Counted from the stretch's first letter, positions 43,570 to 52,768 are shown. The stretch is DNA of 64,000 nucleotides from Pseudoclavibacter chungangensis (GCF_013410545.1 NZ_JACCFV010000001.1:62001-126000), one strand, 5' to 3'. Notes: generated by a model from the letters alone, not told the origin. Translations and numbers: made by a program.

Positions 43570-44140
43570 TCGTGCCGCCCATCGATCCCGGACGCTCGCG
43601 AAGGCGGACCATGACCGAGTCGACCGTCGCGACGACCCGTCCGGCCGGAGCGTCGTCGCCGGTCCCGGCGTCTTCCCGCACCTCGTCCGCCGCGCCGCGC
43701 GCGCGGACGACCGTCTCGAACACGCGCCGTCGCGCGCTCGGTGCCTCCACGAGCGTGCAGCTCGCCTCGAGGACGTCGTCGATGTGTGCCGGGCCGCGGA
43801 AGTGGATCTCGCTCGTGACCGTCACCCAGGCCGACTCCTCGTCGAGCGTGTTCGCGCCGATACCGGTGGCACTGTCGGCGAGCGTGAACGTCACGCCGCC
43901 GTGGCAGATGCCGAGCCCGTTGACGTCGTCGGGCCCGACGCGCTGCTCGACGACGATGCGCTCCTCGTCGAGCGTCGTGACCGACATGCCGAGCGAGACG
44001 GTGCGGTGGTCCTCCGTGAGGATGCGTTCGAGGCGCTGACGTCGGAACGCGGCCGGACGGCGTGCCGCGTGGACGGCCGCGGTGTGGACGGGATGCTCCT
44101 GGGCGACGGGATCGGTCACGCCGGGCCTCGTGTTCGGCAT
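43562..44140 (-). CDS. PaaI-type hotdog thioesterase
   Basis: 192 residues from the ATG at 44140. The core motif VNGLGICHGGVTFTLADSAT is the PaaI signature (Asn/Asp and HGG). PaaI enzymes hydrolyse phenylacetyl- or hydroxylated aryl-acyl-CoA esters and remove dead-end CoA intermediates. No paa genes are adjacent, but HpaH and HpaI (aromatic catabolism) lie 13 kb away. It is followed by the lipoprotein hydrolase in the same operon and is divergent from a CitE-like lyase. Confidence 0.85.
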   Translation of the reverse strand: MPNTRPGVTDPVAQEHPVHTAAVHAARRPAAFRRQRLERILTEDHRTVSLGMSVTTLDEERIVVEQRVGPDDVNGLGICHGGVTFTLADSATGIGANTLDEESAWVTVTSEIHFRGPAHIDDVLEASCTLVEAPSARRRVFETVVRARGAADEVREDAGTGDDAPAGRVVATVDSVMVRLRERPGSMGGTSA

Positions 44141-44287
44141 CGCGTCGTTCCTCTCGTTCGCGCCGCCGGGGTGCGCGTGCAGCGGGTCGCCCCCGGGGTC
44201 CGTCGCTCGCGGGGCGATCGACGCACTCGCCGATTGTAGGCTCGTGTCGCGCCCGGCCGGGCGCCGGTGTCGGCGAGGAAGGTGACC

Positions 44288-45247
44288 ATGCCACGTCCCC
44301 AGCGTCCGAGACGGACCGTCCTCGCCGTGCCGGGGTCGAGTCGTCGCATGCTCGAGAAGGCTCCCGGGCTCGACGTCGACGCCGTCTTCCTCGACCTCGA
44401 GGACGCGGTCGCACCCGACGCGAAGGCCGGTGCACGTGACCTCGTCGTCGCGGCGCTGCACGAGGGCGACTGGTCGGGGAAGGCCGTCACGGTGCGCGTC
44501 AACGACGCGACACGGCCGGGTGCGCACCGCGACGTCGTGGAGATCGTGTCGCGGGCGGGGGACCGCATCGACGCGATCATGCTGCCGAAGGTCGAGCACA
44601 TCGCCCACGTGCACTGGATCGACGTGCTGCTCGGGCAGCTCGAACGCGAACACGATCTCGAGCCCGGTCGGATCGGCCTCGAACTCATCATCGAGGGGCC
44701 TCGGGGGCTCGCCGACGTGCAGCGCATCGCGGCGGCGTCCCCGCGGCTCGACACGCTCGTGTACGGTCCGGGCGATTTCACGTCGGCCATGCGCATCCCG
44801 ACCCTCACGGTCGGCGACACGTCGATCGGTGGCCACGACCCGATCGACCCCGTGTTCTCGCAGCTCGCCGTCGCGGCGCGGGCGAACGACGCGCAGGTGA
44901 TCGACGGACCGTACGCGGGGATCCACGACTTCGACGGCCTGCGTCGCGCGGCCGAGCACACGCGGGCGTTCGGCTTCGACGGCAAGTGGGTGTTGCACCC
45001 CGCCCAGATCGAGGTCGTGAACGAGGTGTTCACGCCCGACCCGGCGGCGGTCGAGCGGGCCGAGCGCATCCTGGCGGCGTACGCCCACCACACGTCCGCC
45101 GCCGGTGGCACGCGGGGCGCGGTGCTGTTCGAGGGCGAGATGATCGACGAGGCGACGCATCGGATGGCGCGCACGATCGCGGCGGCGGGGCACCGCGCCG
45201 GTCTCGGCCGCGGTCGTGACGACGACGGTGACGGCGCGGGAGCCTGA
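44288..45247 (+). CDS. CitE/HpcH-family lyase (citrate lyase beta-like)
   Basis: 319 residues from the ATG at 44288 with AGGAAGG upstream. HpcH/HpaI-citrate lyase fold: VLAVPGSSRRMLEKAP, the metal-site FLDLEDAVAPDAK, IMLPKVEH, GLELIIEGPRGL and GKWVLHPAQIEVVNE. Free-standing CitE-like enzymes act on malyl-CoA, citramalyl-CoA or similar thioesters, not as part of citrate lyase. The His-rich C-terminus is ordinary. It ends 8 bp before the convergent AraC gene. Confidence 0.85.
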   Translation: MPRPQRPRRTVLAVPGSSRRMLEKAPGLDVDAVFLDLEDAVAPDAKAGARDLVVAALHEGDWSGKAVTVRVNDATRPGAHRDVVEIVSRAGDRIDAIMLPKVEHIAHVHWIDVLLGQLEREHDLEPGRIGLELIIEGPRGLADVQRIAAASPRLDTLVYGPGDFTSAMRIPTLTVGDTSIGGHDPIDPVFSQLAVAARANDAQVIDGPYAGIHDFDGLRRAAEHTRAFGFDGKWVLHPAQIEVVNEVFTPDPAAVERAERILAAYAHHTSAAGGTRGAVLFEGEMIDEATHRMARTIAAAGHRAGLGRGRDDDGDGAGA

Positions 45248-45255
45248 CTCGCGCG

Positions 45256-46107
45256 TCAGGCGGCGGGCGATGCCGCCTCGTCGTCCGCGAGGTCGGTGCG
45301 GCGACCGTGCGCCTGGGCGGCGAATCGGCCCGGGGTCGTACCGAAGCGCTCGGCGAAGGCGGCCACGAAGCTCGACGTCCGCAGGTAGCCGACGCGCTGC
45401 GCGACGAGCGCGACGCGTTCACCCCGGACGAGGAGGTCGGCGGCCGCGTGCAGGCGAGCGCGCGCCCGCCAGCGTCGGAACGTCGTCCCCGTCTCGCGCG
45501 CGAAGAGCCGTTCGAGGGTCTTCGTGCTCACGGACTGCAGCGCCGCCCAATCGCCGAGTTCGCGCGTGTCGGCCGGGTCGTCGAGGAGCGCCCGCGCGAT
45601 CACGGCGATGCGCGGGTCGTTCGGGACGGCCGACACGAACGGACGATCGACCGCGCCGTCGAGCAGGTGCACGAGCAGGCCGTGACCGAGCCGGATGCGT
45701 TCGAGCTCGCGCGGCCCCTCCGCGAGGTGGCTCATGATCGCCGTGAGCAGGGGCTCCGTCTCGACGGCGCGCGGGGCGCCCCAGCGTCGGGCCGCGGGAC
45801 GCAGGGCGGTCGGCAGGTAGACGGAGACGAGCACCGAACGCGTCGGGAAGGTCATGTCGTGGAGGGTTCCCGCGGGGATCCACACGATGCAGTCACGATC
45901 GAGCAGCCATGTCTCGTCGCGCACCCCGAGCCGACCCGAACCGCTCGACACCCACGCGAGCTGATCGTGTTCGTGGAAGTGGGTCGCGAAGAACGAGCCG
46001 GCGGGCATGGACGACAGGTCGCTGAGCACATCGTCGAATGTCTGTTCGTCGACAGTGCGAGGGTCCACATCGACCGAGTCGAGCAGGCGACCCTGTTCAA
46101 CCGACAT
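45256..46107 (-). CDS. AraC-family transcriptional regulator of the second iron locus
   Basis: 283 residues from the ATG at 46107, AGGGAAAG upstream. Cupin sensor (THFHEHDQLAWVSSGSGRLG, IVWIPAGTLHDM) and a C-terminal double helix-turn-helix (WAALQSVSTKTLERLFARET, FRRWRARARLHAAADLL, RVGYLRTSSFVAAFAERFG). Divergent from an iron-binding lipoprotein, with a DtxR-type box in the gap, the same arrangement as the frameshifted regulator at 1430-2171, which it also resembles in domain plan. Probably an activator of the siderophore transporter. Confidence 0.88.
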   Translation of the reverse strand: MSVEQGRLLDSVDVDPRTVDEQTFDDVLSDLSSMPAGSFFATHFHEHDQLAWVSSGSGRLGVRDETWLLDRDCIVWIPAGTLHDMTFPTRSVLVSVYLPTALRPAARRWGAPRAVETEPLLTAIMSHLAEGPRELERIRLGHGLLVHLLDGAVDRPFVSAVPNDPRIAVIARALLDDPADTRELGDWAALQSVSTKTLERLFARETGTTFRRWRARARLHAAADLLVRGERVALVAQRVGYLRTSSFVAAFAERFGTTPGRFAAQAHGRRTDLADDEAASPAA

Positions 46108-46155
46108 CGCGGTGTCTTTCCCTCAACATCCGTGTCGCCTCACGATGATAGCGAA

Positions 46156-46174
46156 CGAGGTAAGGCGAGGCTAA
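46156..46174 (-). promoter_or_regulatory. Candidate DtxR/IdeR iron box
   Basis: On the minus strand TTAGCCTCGCCTTACCTCG matches the DtxR/IdeR consensus at 14 of 19 positions by hand alignment, including TTAG and the full CTTACCT half. It lies between the divergent AraC and binding-lipoprotein genes. Confidence 0.55.
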
Positions 46175-46267
46175 GTTCATGGTCCCACGATGACTCGGGC
46201 CACGTCGAGTCGCGCGCGCGGTTCCGTGCGCACGACCGGCCCGTCACCGAACCACGGAGAACCTCGC

Positions 46268-47329
46268 ATGCCCTTCGCCATCACGCACGGACCGTCGGGG
46301 GTGCTCGTTCGACTCGCGGCCGCCGGCGCGGCCATCGCGCTCGCGGTCGCCGGCCTGACCGCCTGCAGCACCGACGCCGCCGTCCAGGACAACCCGAACG
46401 ACACGACCGAGCCGAGCGACGCGTTCCCGATCACGATCGACAACGCCTTCGGGCAGGCCGTCATCGAGTCGGAGCCGCAGCGCATCGTCGTCGTCGGGCT
46501 CACGGAACAGGACGTGCTGCTCGAGCTCGGCGTCGTGCCGATCGCGACGACGGAGTGGTACGGCGAGCAGCCGTACGCCGTGTGGCCGTGGGCCACCGAG
46601 CTGCTGCGCGGTGCCGAACCCGTCGTGCTCGATCAGACCGAGGGCCCGCAGTTCGAGAAGATCGCCTCGCTCGAGCCCGACCTCACCGTCGGCACGAACG
46701 CCGGCCTCGACCAGGAGACGTACGACAAGCTGAGCGAGATCGCGCCCACCGTCTCGACGGTCGACGGGGAGGAACGCTACTTCTCCGACTGGCGTGCGCG
46801 GACGCGCCAGATCGCGAAGGCCGTCGGCCGCAGCGCCGAGGGTGAGCAGCTCATCGCCGGTGTCGACGAGGCGTATGCCGCGGCCGCCGCCGCACACCCC
46901 GAGTTCGCGGGAAAGACCGCGAGCTTCTCCCAGGGCTCGCCGTGGGAGGGGGCCCTCTACGTCTACCCGGACGGCGTCAACACCGACTTCCTCACCGACC
47001 TCGGGTTCACGATGACGCAGGGGCTCGAGTCCTACGCCGACATGCCCGGTGAACAGGCCGATCTGTCGGCCGAGAACGTCGGGCTCATCGACGCCGACGT
47101 CATCGTCTTCGCGACCGAGAAAGAGGAGGACATCCAGTCCCTCATGGACTTCGGGACCCTCTCGCAGCTCGACGCCGTGACGAACGGCCGCGCCGTCTAC
47201 ACGGACGGTACGCTCGCGGGTGCCGTCTACTTCATGACGCCGCTCAGCCAGAAGTACGTGCTCGAGCACCTCGTGCCCCGGCTCGTCGACGCGGTCGACG
47301 GGAAGGCGCCGCAGACGACCGAGGTCTGA
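46268..47329 (+). CDS. Iron-siderophore ABC transporter substrate-binding lipoprotein
   Basis: 353 residues from the ATG at 46268 with CGGAGAAC upstream. Signal peptide ending in the lipobox GLTAC; then FecB/FhuD-like domain (IESEPQRIVVVGLTEQDVLL, LLRGAEPVVLDQTEGPQFEK, ASLEPDLTVGTNAGLDQETY). Family role: binding of ferric siderophore at the outer face of the membrane. It is followed 80 bp later by two ABC exporter-fold half-transporters in place of the usual FecCD permeases. Expression is likely repressed by iron. It is distinct in sequence from the frameshifted lipoprotein at 278-1284. Confidence 0.88.
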   Translation: MPFAITHGPSGVLVRLAAAGAAIALAVAGLTACSTDAAVQDNPNDTTEPSDAFPITIDNAFGQAVIESEPQRIVVVGLTEQDVLLELGVVPIATTEWYGEQPYAVWPWATELLRGAEPVVLDQTEGPQFEKIASLEPDLTVGTNAGLDQETYDKLSEIAPTVSTVDGEERYFSDWRARTRQIAKAVGRSAEGEQLIAGVDEAYAAAAAAHPEFAGKTASFSQGSPWEGALYVYPDGVNTDFLTDLGFTMTQGLESYADMPGEQADLSAENVGLIDADVIVFATEKEEDIQSLMDFGTLSQLDAVTNGRAVYTDGTLAGAVYFMTPLSQKYVLEHLVPRLVDAVDGKAPQTTEV

Positions 47330-47409
47330 GCCTCGGCGAGCACCACGGCGGCCACCCGACGTGGGCGCACGAGGAGACGGGTGCGCGCCCGGGAAAGGAA
47401 CCGGGCACC

Positions 47410-49137
47410 ATGACGCTGGAGGACACGGCGCGTGGGCCCGCGTTCCTGCACGCGCCCGGGACACCGATCGAGCTGCGATCGCTGCGCGTCGAGCCGGGCA
47501 CGACCCCGCGACGATTCGCGCTGCGGGCCATGTTCGCGGCCCGTCGGTACACGATCCCGGCCGCGGTGCTCGTCATCTGTCACCAGCTGGGCGAGGCGCT
47601 CGTGCCCGTCATCATGGGGCTCGCGATCGACCGGGCGATCGCGACGGGCGATCCGGTGCAGCTCGTGCTCTGGATCGCCCTGCTCGCACTCGACTTCGCC
47701 GTGCTCTCGTACAGCTATCGACTCGGCTCACGACTCGAGACGATCGGTGCGGAGGCCGTCGGGCACGGGCTCCGCTCGCTGCTCAGCGCCCGGCTGCTCG
47801 ACCGTGGCGGCGTCCAGGGCGCGGCCGCGCGGCCGGGTGTCGGGCTCTCGCTCGCGACGTCCGATGCCTCACGGCTCGCGAGCGTCGTCATCGTCGGCGT
47901 CTACCCACTCGGCGACCTCGCGGCGATCGCGTTCGGCGGGATCGTGCTGCTCACGCTCTCCTGGCCGCTCGGACTCGCAGTGCTCGTCGGCGCGCCCGTC
48001 GTGCTGTGGCTCGCCGACCGGGTCGGCGAGCGCTTGCGCGCGCGAAGCGTGACCGAGCAGGCCGCCGGTGCCGACGCCGCGGCGCAGGCCGCCGACGTGC
48101 TCGCGGGCTATCGCGTCGTGCGCGGGCTCGGCGCCGAGCGGGAGGCCGTCCGGCGCTACCGCCGCGCGAGTCGAACCGCACTCGCGGGCACGCTCGATGC
48201 GCGACGCGCGGAGGGGGCGTTCGTCGGCGTCATGGGCTTCGCGACGGGCCTGCTCATCGTCGCCGTCGCGATCGGGGCGGGGCTCGTGGCACTCCGCGGC
48301 GGCCTGCAACTCGGTGAGTTCATCACGGTCATCGGCCTCACGCAGTTCCTCCTGTCGCCGATGCGCCAGGTGGCGACCTTCACGGGGCCCATCTGGGCGG
48401 CGGGACGTGCCTCGGCCGCGCGCCTGCTCGACGTGCTCGACCCCGGGACGGACGCGGCCGTCCGGGAGGAGGACGACACCTCGTCCGGAGCCGCACACGC
48501 CCACGACGCCGCCGCAGCGGCAGTGCTCGCCGTTGCCACGCCGGGCATGATCGTCGCGGCCGAACTCGACGGTGCGGATGCGCGGGCGCTCGTGCACGCG
48601 CTCACGCGCCGTGCGGCGGCGAACGCCGCCGGGGACGGTGCGCGCTCCCCGTTGCTCGTCGCACCGCACCGCGCACATCTGTTCTCGGGCACGGTGCGCG
48701 AGAACGTCGCACTCGACGGCACCGATGCGGCGGCCGTCGAGCGGGCCCTCGCGGACGCGGGCTGCGGCGATCTGCGCGATGTGCTCGCCGACGGCTACGA
48801 CTCGCAGGTCGGGGAGGGCGGCGGTGCGCTGTCGGGCGGGCAGTGGCAGCGCGTCGCGCTCGCCCGGGCGCTCGCGGTCGCGCCCGACGTGCTCGTGCTC
48901 CACGACCCGACGACGGCCGTCGACGCGGTCACCGAGGCGGGGATCGCGACCCCGCTCCGAGCCGCCCGGAGCGAGGGGGCGACGATCGTCGTGACGCGAT
49001 CGCCCGCCCTGCTCGCGGTCGCCGACCGCGTGGTGGATGCCGCCGCGATCGGTCTCGCGGGCGCCGACACCGAGGCGCGGTCCGACACGGAGGACGACAC
49101 GCACACCCACGAGGACGGGACGGGGATCGGGGCATGA
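47410..49137 (+). CDS. ABC half-transporter with Walker-A-less ATPase domain
   Basis: 575 residues from the ATG at 47410. An exporter-type transmembrane domain (six segments within residues about 45-330) and a shortened nucleotide-binding domain. No P-loop is present: the expected place (about residues 375-400) reads IVAAELDGADARALVHAL. A good signature LSGGQ is at 474-478; the Walker B reads VLVLHDPTT, with Pro in place of the catalytic Glu; the switch region reads VVTRSPAL, without His. So it can give the signature half of one composite ATP site only. Overlaps the next gene by ATGA. Probable partner of that protein in siderophore import (IrtAB/YbtPQ-like) because of the binding lipoprotein next door. 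Confidence 0.87.
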   Translation: MTLEDTARGPAFLHAPGTPIELRSLRVEPGTTPRRFALRAMFAARRYTIPAAVLVICHQLGEALVPVIMGLAIDRAIATGDPVQLVLWIALLALDFAVLSYSYRLGSRLETIGAEAVGHGLRSLLSARLLDRGGVQGAAARPGVGLSLATSDASRLASVVIVGVYPLGDLAAIAFGGIVLLTLSWPLGLAVLVGAPVVLWLADRVGERLRARSVTEQAAGADAAAQAADVLAGYRVVRGLGAEREAVRRYRRASRTALAGTLDARRAEGAFVGVMGFATGLLIVAVAIGAGLVALRGGLQLGEFITVIGLTQFLLSPMRQVATFTGPIWAAGRASAARLLDVLDPGTDAAVREEDDTSSGAAHAHDAAAAAVLAVATPGMIVAAELDGADARALVHALTRRAAANAAGDGARSPLLVAPHRAHLFSGTVRENVALDGTDAAAVERALADAGCGDLRDVLADGYDSQVGEGGGALSGGQWQRVALARALAVAPDVLVLHDPTTAVDAVTEAGIATPLRAARSEGATIVVTRSPALLAVADRVVDAAAIGLAGADTEARSDTEDDTHTHEDGTGIGA

Positions 49138-50924
49138 GCGCAACACACGAACGGCTACCGGTCGCCGACGGGCGGACGGTGTGGCGTGAGGTGCGCCGTT
49201 CGCTCGGCGGCCGCACCTGGATGCTCGTCGGTCTCGTCGGTCTCGTCGCCGTCGTCCTCGTCGCGGCCGGTGCCGGCGTCGTCGTCCCGCTCGCACTCGG
49301 CTCGATGGTCGACGTGATCGCCGCGGGCGGCGACGACGCGACACCGATCCTCGTGCTCGCCGCGTTCATGGCGGGCGCGGGGCTCCTGGGTGCCACGGCC
49401 GACGGGCTCGCGGTGGTCCTCGGCGCACGCATGTTCGAGACGGTGCTCGCCGATCTGCGCGAGCGCGTCGTGGCAGGCGTGTTCGCACTCCCGCAATCGC
49501 GCGTCGAGCGCGCCGGGCAGGGCGATGTCGTCTCGCGTGCGACCGACGACGTCTCGCAGATCGGCGATGCCGTCCCCGAGGTCGTGCCCGCGCTCACGGG
49601 GTCCCTCTTCAGCATCGTCGTCACGGCCGTCGGCATGGCGGTCGTCGACCCGCGGTACCTGCTCGTCCTCGTGCTCATCGTCCCCGTGCACGTGCTCGCG
49701 GTGCGCTGGTACGGCCGCACCGCCCCGCCCGTGTACCTCGCCGAGCGAGCGGCGTTCGCCGACCGCGCCGCCGCGCTGCTCGACGCCCTGCACGGCGTCG
49801 AGACGGTGCACGCGTTCGGGCTCGGCGGTCGTCACCTGCGACGCATCGCGGCGGCGTCGTGGGTCGTCGCCCGCTGGGGCGTCCGCGCGCAGATCGTCCG
49901 CAACACGTTCTTCGCCCGACTCAACGTCGCCGAGTTCCTCGGGATGGGGGGCCTGCTCGTGATCGGGTTCTGGCTCGTCACGACGGGACAGGGCACGATC
50001 GGTGGCGTCACGGCCACGATGCTCCTCTTCCTGCGCCTGTTCGGGCCCATCAACCTCCTGCTCTTCGTGCTCGACCAGGTGCAGTCGGCGCTCGCCTCGC
50101 TCGCGAGGATCGTCGGCGTGATCGACGCCGCCCCGGACACGAATGCATCTACGTCAGGGCCCGCCGAATCGACCGCGCCCGTCGAGCCGTCCCCGACCGT
50201 CGAGCGCGCAGCGCAGCCCTCCCCGCTCGGCTTCGATGCCGTCCGGTACGCGTACGTGCCCGGCCGGTACGCCGTCGACGGGATCGATCTGCACGTGCAC
50301 GAGGGCGAGACCGTCGCCGTCGTCGGGGCCTCCGGTGCGGGCAAGAGCACCCTCGCCGCGCTCGCGGCGGGTGTGCACGAGAGCGACGAGGGAACGGTCG
50401 TGCGGCCGGCGCGGGGCGGCGACCTCGTCCTCGTGACGCAGGAGGTGCACGTCTTCGACGGGACGCTCCGCGACAACCTGCGGTTCGGGAGCCCGGACGC
50501 GAGCGACGACGAGATCCGCGCCGCCCTCGCCCGCATCGGCGGGACCGGCGCGGAGGAGGCGTTCGACGACGGCCTCGACGCGCGGCTCGGCGCCGCAGGA
50601 CGGACGCCCGGGGCCGCGCTCGCGCAACTCATCGCGCTCGCGCGGGTCGAGCTCGCGGATCCGCGCATCGTCGTGCTCGACGAGGCGACGGCCGAGGCGG
50701 GCTCCGACGACGCGATCCGGCTCGACGAGGCCGCGCGGCTGCTCGTCCGCGAGCGGACGGCGCTCGTCGTCGCCCACAGGCTCAGCCAGGCGGCGAGCGC
50801 CGACCGCGTCGCCGTGCTCGAGCACGGCCGGATCGTCGAGCTCGGGAGCCACGACGAGCTGCTCGGCCGCGGCGGGGTGTACGCCACGCTCTGGGCGGCC
50901 TGGCGCGAGGGCCGCGAGCACTGA
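49134..50924 (+). CDS. ABC half-transporter with intact Walker A/B but degenerate signature
   Basis: 596 residues from the ATG at 49134. Exporter-fold membrane domain with the conserved SRATDDVSQIGDAV coupling region, then a nucleotide-binding domain with Walker A GASGAGKST at 398-406, Q-loop VTQEVHVFDG, Walker B with Glu (IVVLDEATAEAGS) and H-loop VVAHRLSQA, but TPGAALAQ where LSGGQ should be. The two half-transporters therefore complement each other: this one supplies the P-loop and catalytic residues, its partner the signature. Role inferred: ATP-driven transport, probably siderophore uptake. An alternative is export of a siderophore or other small molecule. Confidence 0.87.
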   Translation: MSATHERLPVADGRTVWREVRRSLGGRTWMLVGLVGLVAVVLVAAGAGVVVPLALGSMVDVIAAGGDDATPILVLAAFMAGAGLLGATADGLAVVLGARMFETVLADLRERVVAGVFALPQSRVERAGQGDVVSRATDDVSQIGDAVPEVVPALTGSLFSIVVTAVGMAVVDPRYLLVLVLIVPVHVLAVRWYGRTAPPVYLAERAAFADRAAALLDALHGVETVHAFGLGGRHLRRIAAASWVVARWGVRAQIVRNTFFARLNVAEFLGMGGLLVIGFWLVTTGQGTIGGVTATMLLFLRLFGPINLLLFVLDQVQSALASLARIVGVIDAAPDTNASTSGPAESTAPVEPSPTVERAAQPSPLGFDAVRYAYVPGRYAVDGIDLHVHEGETVAVVGASGAGKSTLAALAAGVHESDEGTVVRPARGGDLVLVTQEVHVFDGTLRDNLRFGSPDASDDEIRAALARIGGTGAEEAFDDGLDARLGAAGRTPGAALAQLIALARVELADPRIVVLDEATAEAGSDDAIRLDEAARLLVRERTALVVAHRLSQAASADRVAVLEHGRIVELGSHDELLGRGGVYATLWAAWREGREH

Positions 50925-51035
50925 TCGCACCCGCGCGGGTGGCGGTGGGACACGATCGGACGGCGCAGGAGTAGCTTCGTCGTCGGACGGTGAACGGGCA
51001 CCGCGCAGCGGCACGACGTCGAGGAGCGGCGCAGG

Positions 51036-51893
51036 ATGACGACGACACGATTCGCACTCAGGACGATGCGTCCGCGGGACCCGGCCCAGCCGCACCGCGC
51101 GTCCAGCCCGCTCGAGGCGTTCTTCGACCTCGTGTTCGTCGTCGCGGTGTCGCTCGCCTCGGGGCAGCTCCACCACCACGAGACGTCGGGCGACCTCCTC
51201 GGCGGCGTCATCGCCTATCTCATGGTGTTCTTCGCCATCTGGTGGGCCTGGATGAACTTCACGTGGTTCGCGACCTCGTTCGACGTCGACGACTGGCTCT
51301 ATCGGCTCATGACGATCGTGCAGATGGGCGGGGCGCTCGTCATGGCGGCGGGTGCACCGGCGGCCATGAACGAGGGCGATTTCCGTCTGCTCGTCGTCGG
51401 CTACCTCATCATGCGGCTCGCGCTCGTGCCGCAGTGGCTCCGCGCCGCGGCGCAATCGGCGGACTATCGACGGACCGCGCTCAGCTATGCCGTCGGCATC
51501 GTCGTCGTGCAGGCGCTGTGGGTCGCGTGGCTCTGGCTGCCGGGCGAGCTGCGTCCCTGGGTGTTCCTGCCGCTCGTCGTACTGGAGCTGCTCGTGCCCG
51601 TGGTCGCGGAGCGGCGGCAGCGTCGCACGCCGTGGCACCCGGAGCACATCGCGGAGCGCTCCGGCCTGTTCACCCTCATCGTGCTCGGCGAGTCGGTGCT
51701 CGCGTCGACCAACGCGGTCGTCGACGCGGTCGATCACGTCGAGCACCTCGGCACGCTCGTGGGAATCGCCGCGTGCGGGCTCGTCCTCGCCGCCTGGCTG
51801 CAGGCCACCCTCCCGACGGCCGCCGTGCTCATGGTCGCGGTCGTCGTGACGCTCGAGATCTCGCGCCGATCGGATCGCGCCGTCGAGGGTTGA
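51036..51893 (+). CDS. LtrA-like membrane protein, shortened
   Basis: 285 residues from the ATG at 51036. The start matches the low-temperature-requirement A family (ASSPLEAFFDLVFVVAVSLA, WWAWMNFTWFATSFDVDDWL, ERSGLFTLIVLGESVLA), but family members are usually 380-400 residues. After IAACGLVLAAW the sequence goes directly to a last hydrophobic helix (TLPTAAVLMVAVVVTLEISR), so a central portion of about 100 residues seems to be missing without loss of frame. Membrane protein of unknown biochemical role. Intact ends suggest an in-frame deletion. Confidence 0.75.
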   Translation: MTTTRFALRTMRPRDPAQPHRASSPLEAFFDLVFVVAVSLASGQLHHHETSGDLLGGVIAYLMVFFAIWWAWMNFTWFATSFDVDDWLYRLMTIVQMGGALVMAAGAPAAMNEGDFRLLVVGYLIMRLALVPQWLRAAAQSADYRRTALSYAVGIVVVQALWVAWLWLPGELRPWVFLPLVVLELLVPVVAERRQRRTPWHPEHIAERSGLFTLIVLGESVLASTNAVVDAVDHVEHLGTLVGIAACGLVLAAWLQATLPTAAVLMVAVVVTLEISRRSDRAVEG

Positions 51894-51934
51894 GCGCCGC
51901 GGGGGCGTCCAGCCGGATCCGGCAGACTGTCTGA

Positions 51935-52759
51935 ATGCGCAGTGCTGAGCCGGCGATCACGCTCGACGACCCACCGACGCTCCGCTGGGGCATCCTCCCC
52001 GCCGTCCTCGTGTCCGGCTCGGCCGTGCTCCTGTTCGCGATGGAATCGTCGTGGGGCTACGTGCCGCTCGTCGTCGGCGTCGTGCTCGCGTTCGTCGTCG
52101 ATCGCCCGATCGCGAGGGACCTGCTGCTGATCGCGGTCGGCATGGGCATCGTCAGCATCCACTCGATGCGCGCCGACCTCGGCTGGATCAACATGCTCGT
52201 CATCGGCACCGTGCTGTCGGCGGCCGTGTTCGCGCCGTACGCGATCAGCAGGTGGGGCTATCGGGAGCGCGCGATCCGCTTCGAGCTGCGCGGCGGACGG
52301 TCGTGGTCGACGCTCGAACGCGGCTGGTTGCTCGCCGTGCTCGTGCTGGGCTGGCTGTTGCTGCCCTGGTACTTCATCACCTCGGGTGCCTACCTCAACT
52401 GGCCCGCGGTCGAGACGCCGAGCGAGATCGCGCGGTTGTTCGTCGGGGTCGGGTTCGTGGGGATCTGGGACGAGCTGTTCTTCGTCTGCACGGTGTTCGT
52501 GCTCTACCGGCGGCACTTCCCGATGTGGATCGCGAACCTCCTTCAGGCGACCGTGTTCGTGTCGTTCCTGTGGGAGCTCGGGTACCGCGAGTGGGGACCG
52601 CTGCTGACGATCCCGTTCGCGCTCGTGCAGGCGTGGTTGTTCACGAAGACCGGGTCACTCCTCTACGTGATCTGCGTGCACCTGCTGTTCGACGTCGTCG
52701 TCTTCCTCACGCTGTTGCACGCCCATCACCCGGGCTGGTTGCCGATCTTCCTCGTCTGA
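51935..52759 (+). CDS. CPBP-family intramembrane protease-like protein
   Basis: 274 residues from the ATG at 51935, which has no Shine-Dalgarno but CAGACT seven bases upstream, so it may be leaderless. About eight membrane segments. CPBP/CAAX-protease motifs appear late: FVGIWDELFFVCTVFVLYRR (usually EExxxR; here DE and no exact Arg spacing), FVSFLWELGYREW and HLLFDVVVFLTLLH. The variant first motif leaves proteolytic activity uncertain. In bacteria such proteins serve bacteriocin immunity or unknown processing. Confidence 0.78.
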   Translation: MRSAEPAITLDDPPTLRWGILPAVLVSGSAVLLFAMESSWGYVPLVVGVVLAFVVDRPIARDLLLIAVGMGIVSIHSMRADLGWINMLVIGTVLSAAVFAPYAISRWGYRERAIRFELRGGRSWSTLERGWLLAVLVLGWLLLPWYFITSGAYLNWPAVETPSEIARLFVGVGFVGIWDELFFVCTVFVLYRRHFPMWIANLLQATVFVSFLWELGYREWGPLLTIPFALVQAWLFTKTGSLLYVICVHLLFDVVVFLTLLHAHHPGWLPIFLV

Positions 52760-52768
52760 CCGTCCGTG

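Noticed and set aside
44288..45247. CitE-like gene as part of a citrate lyase operon
   Set aside because: No CitD, CitF or CitG genes are present; the protein fits free-standing CitE-like lyases.
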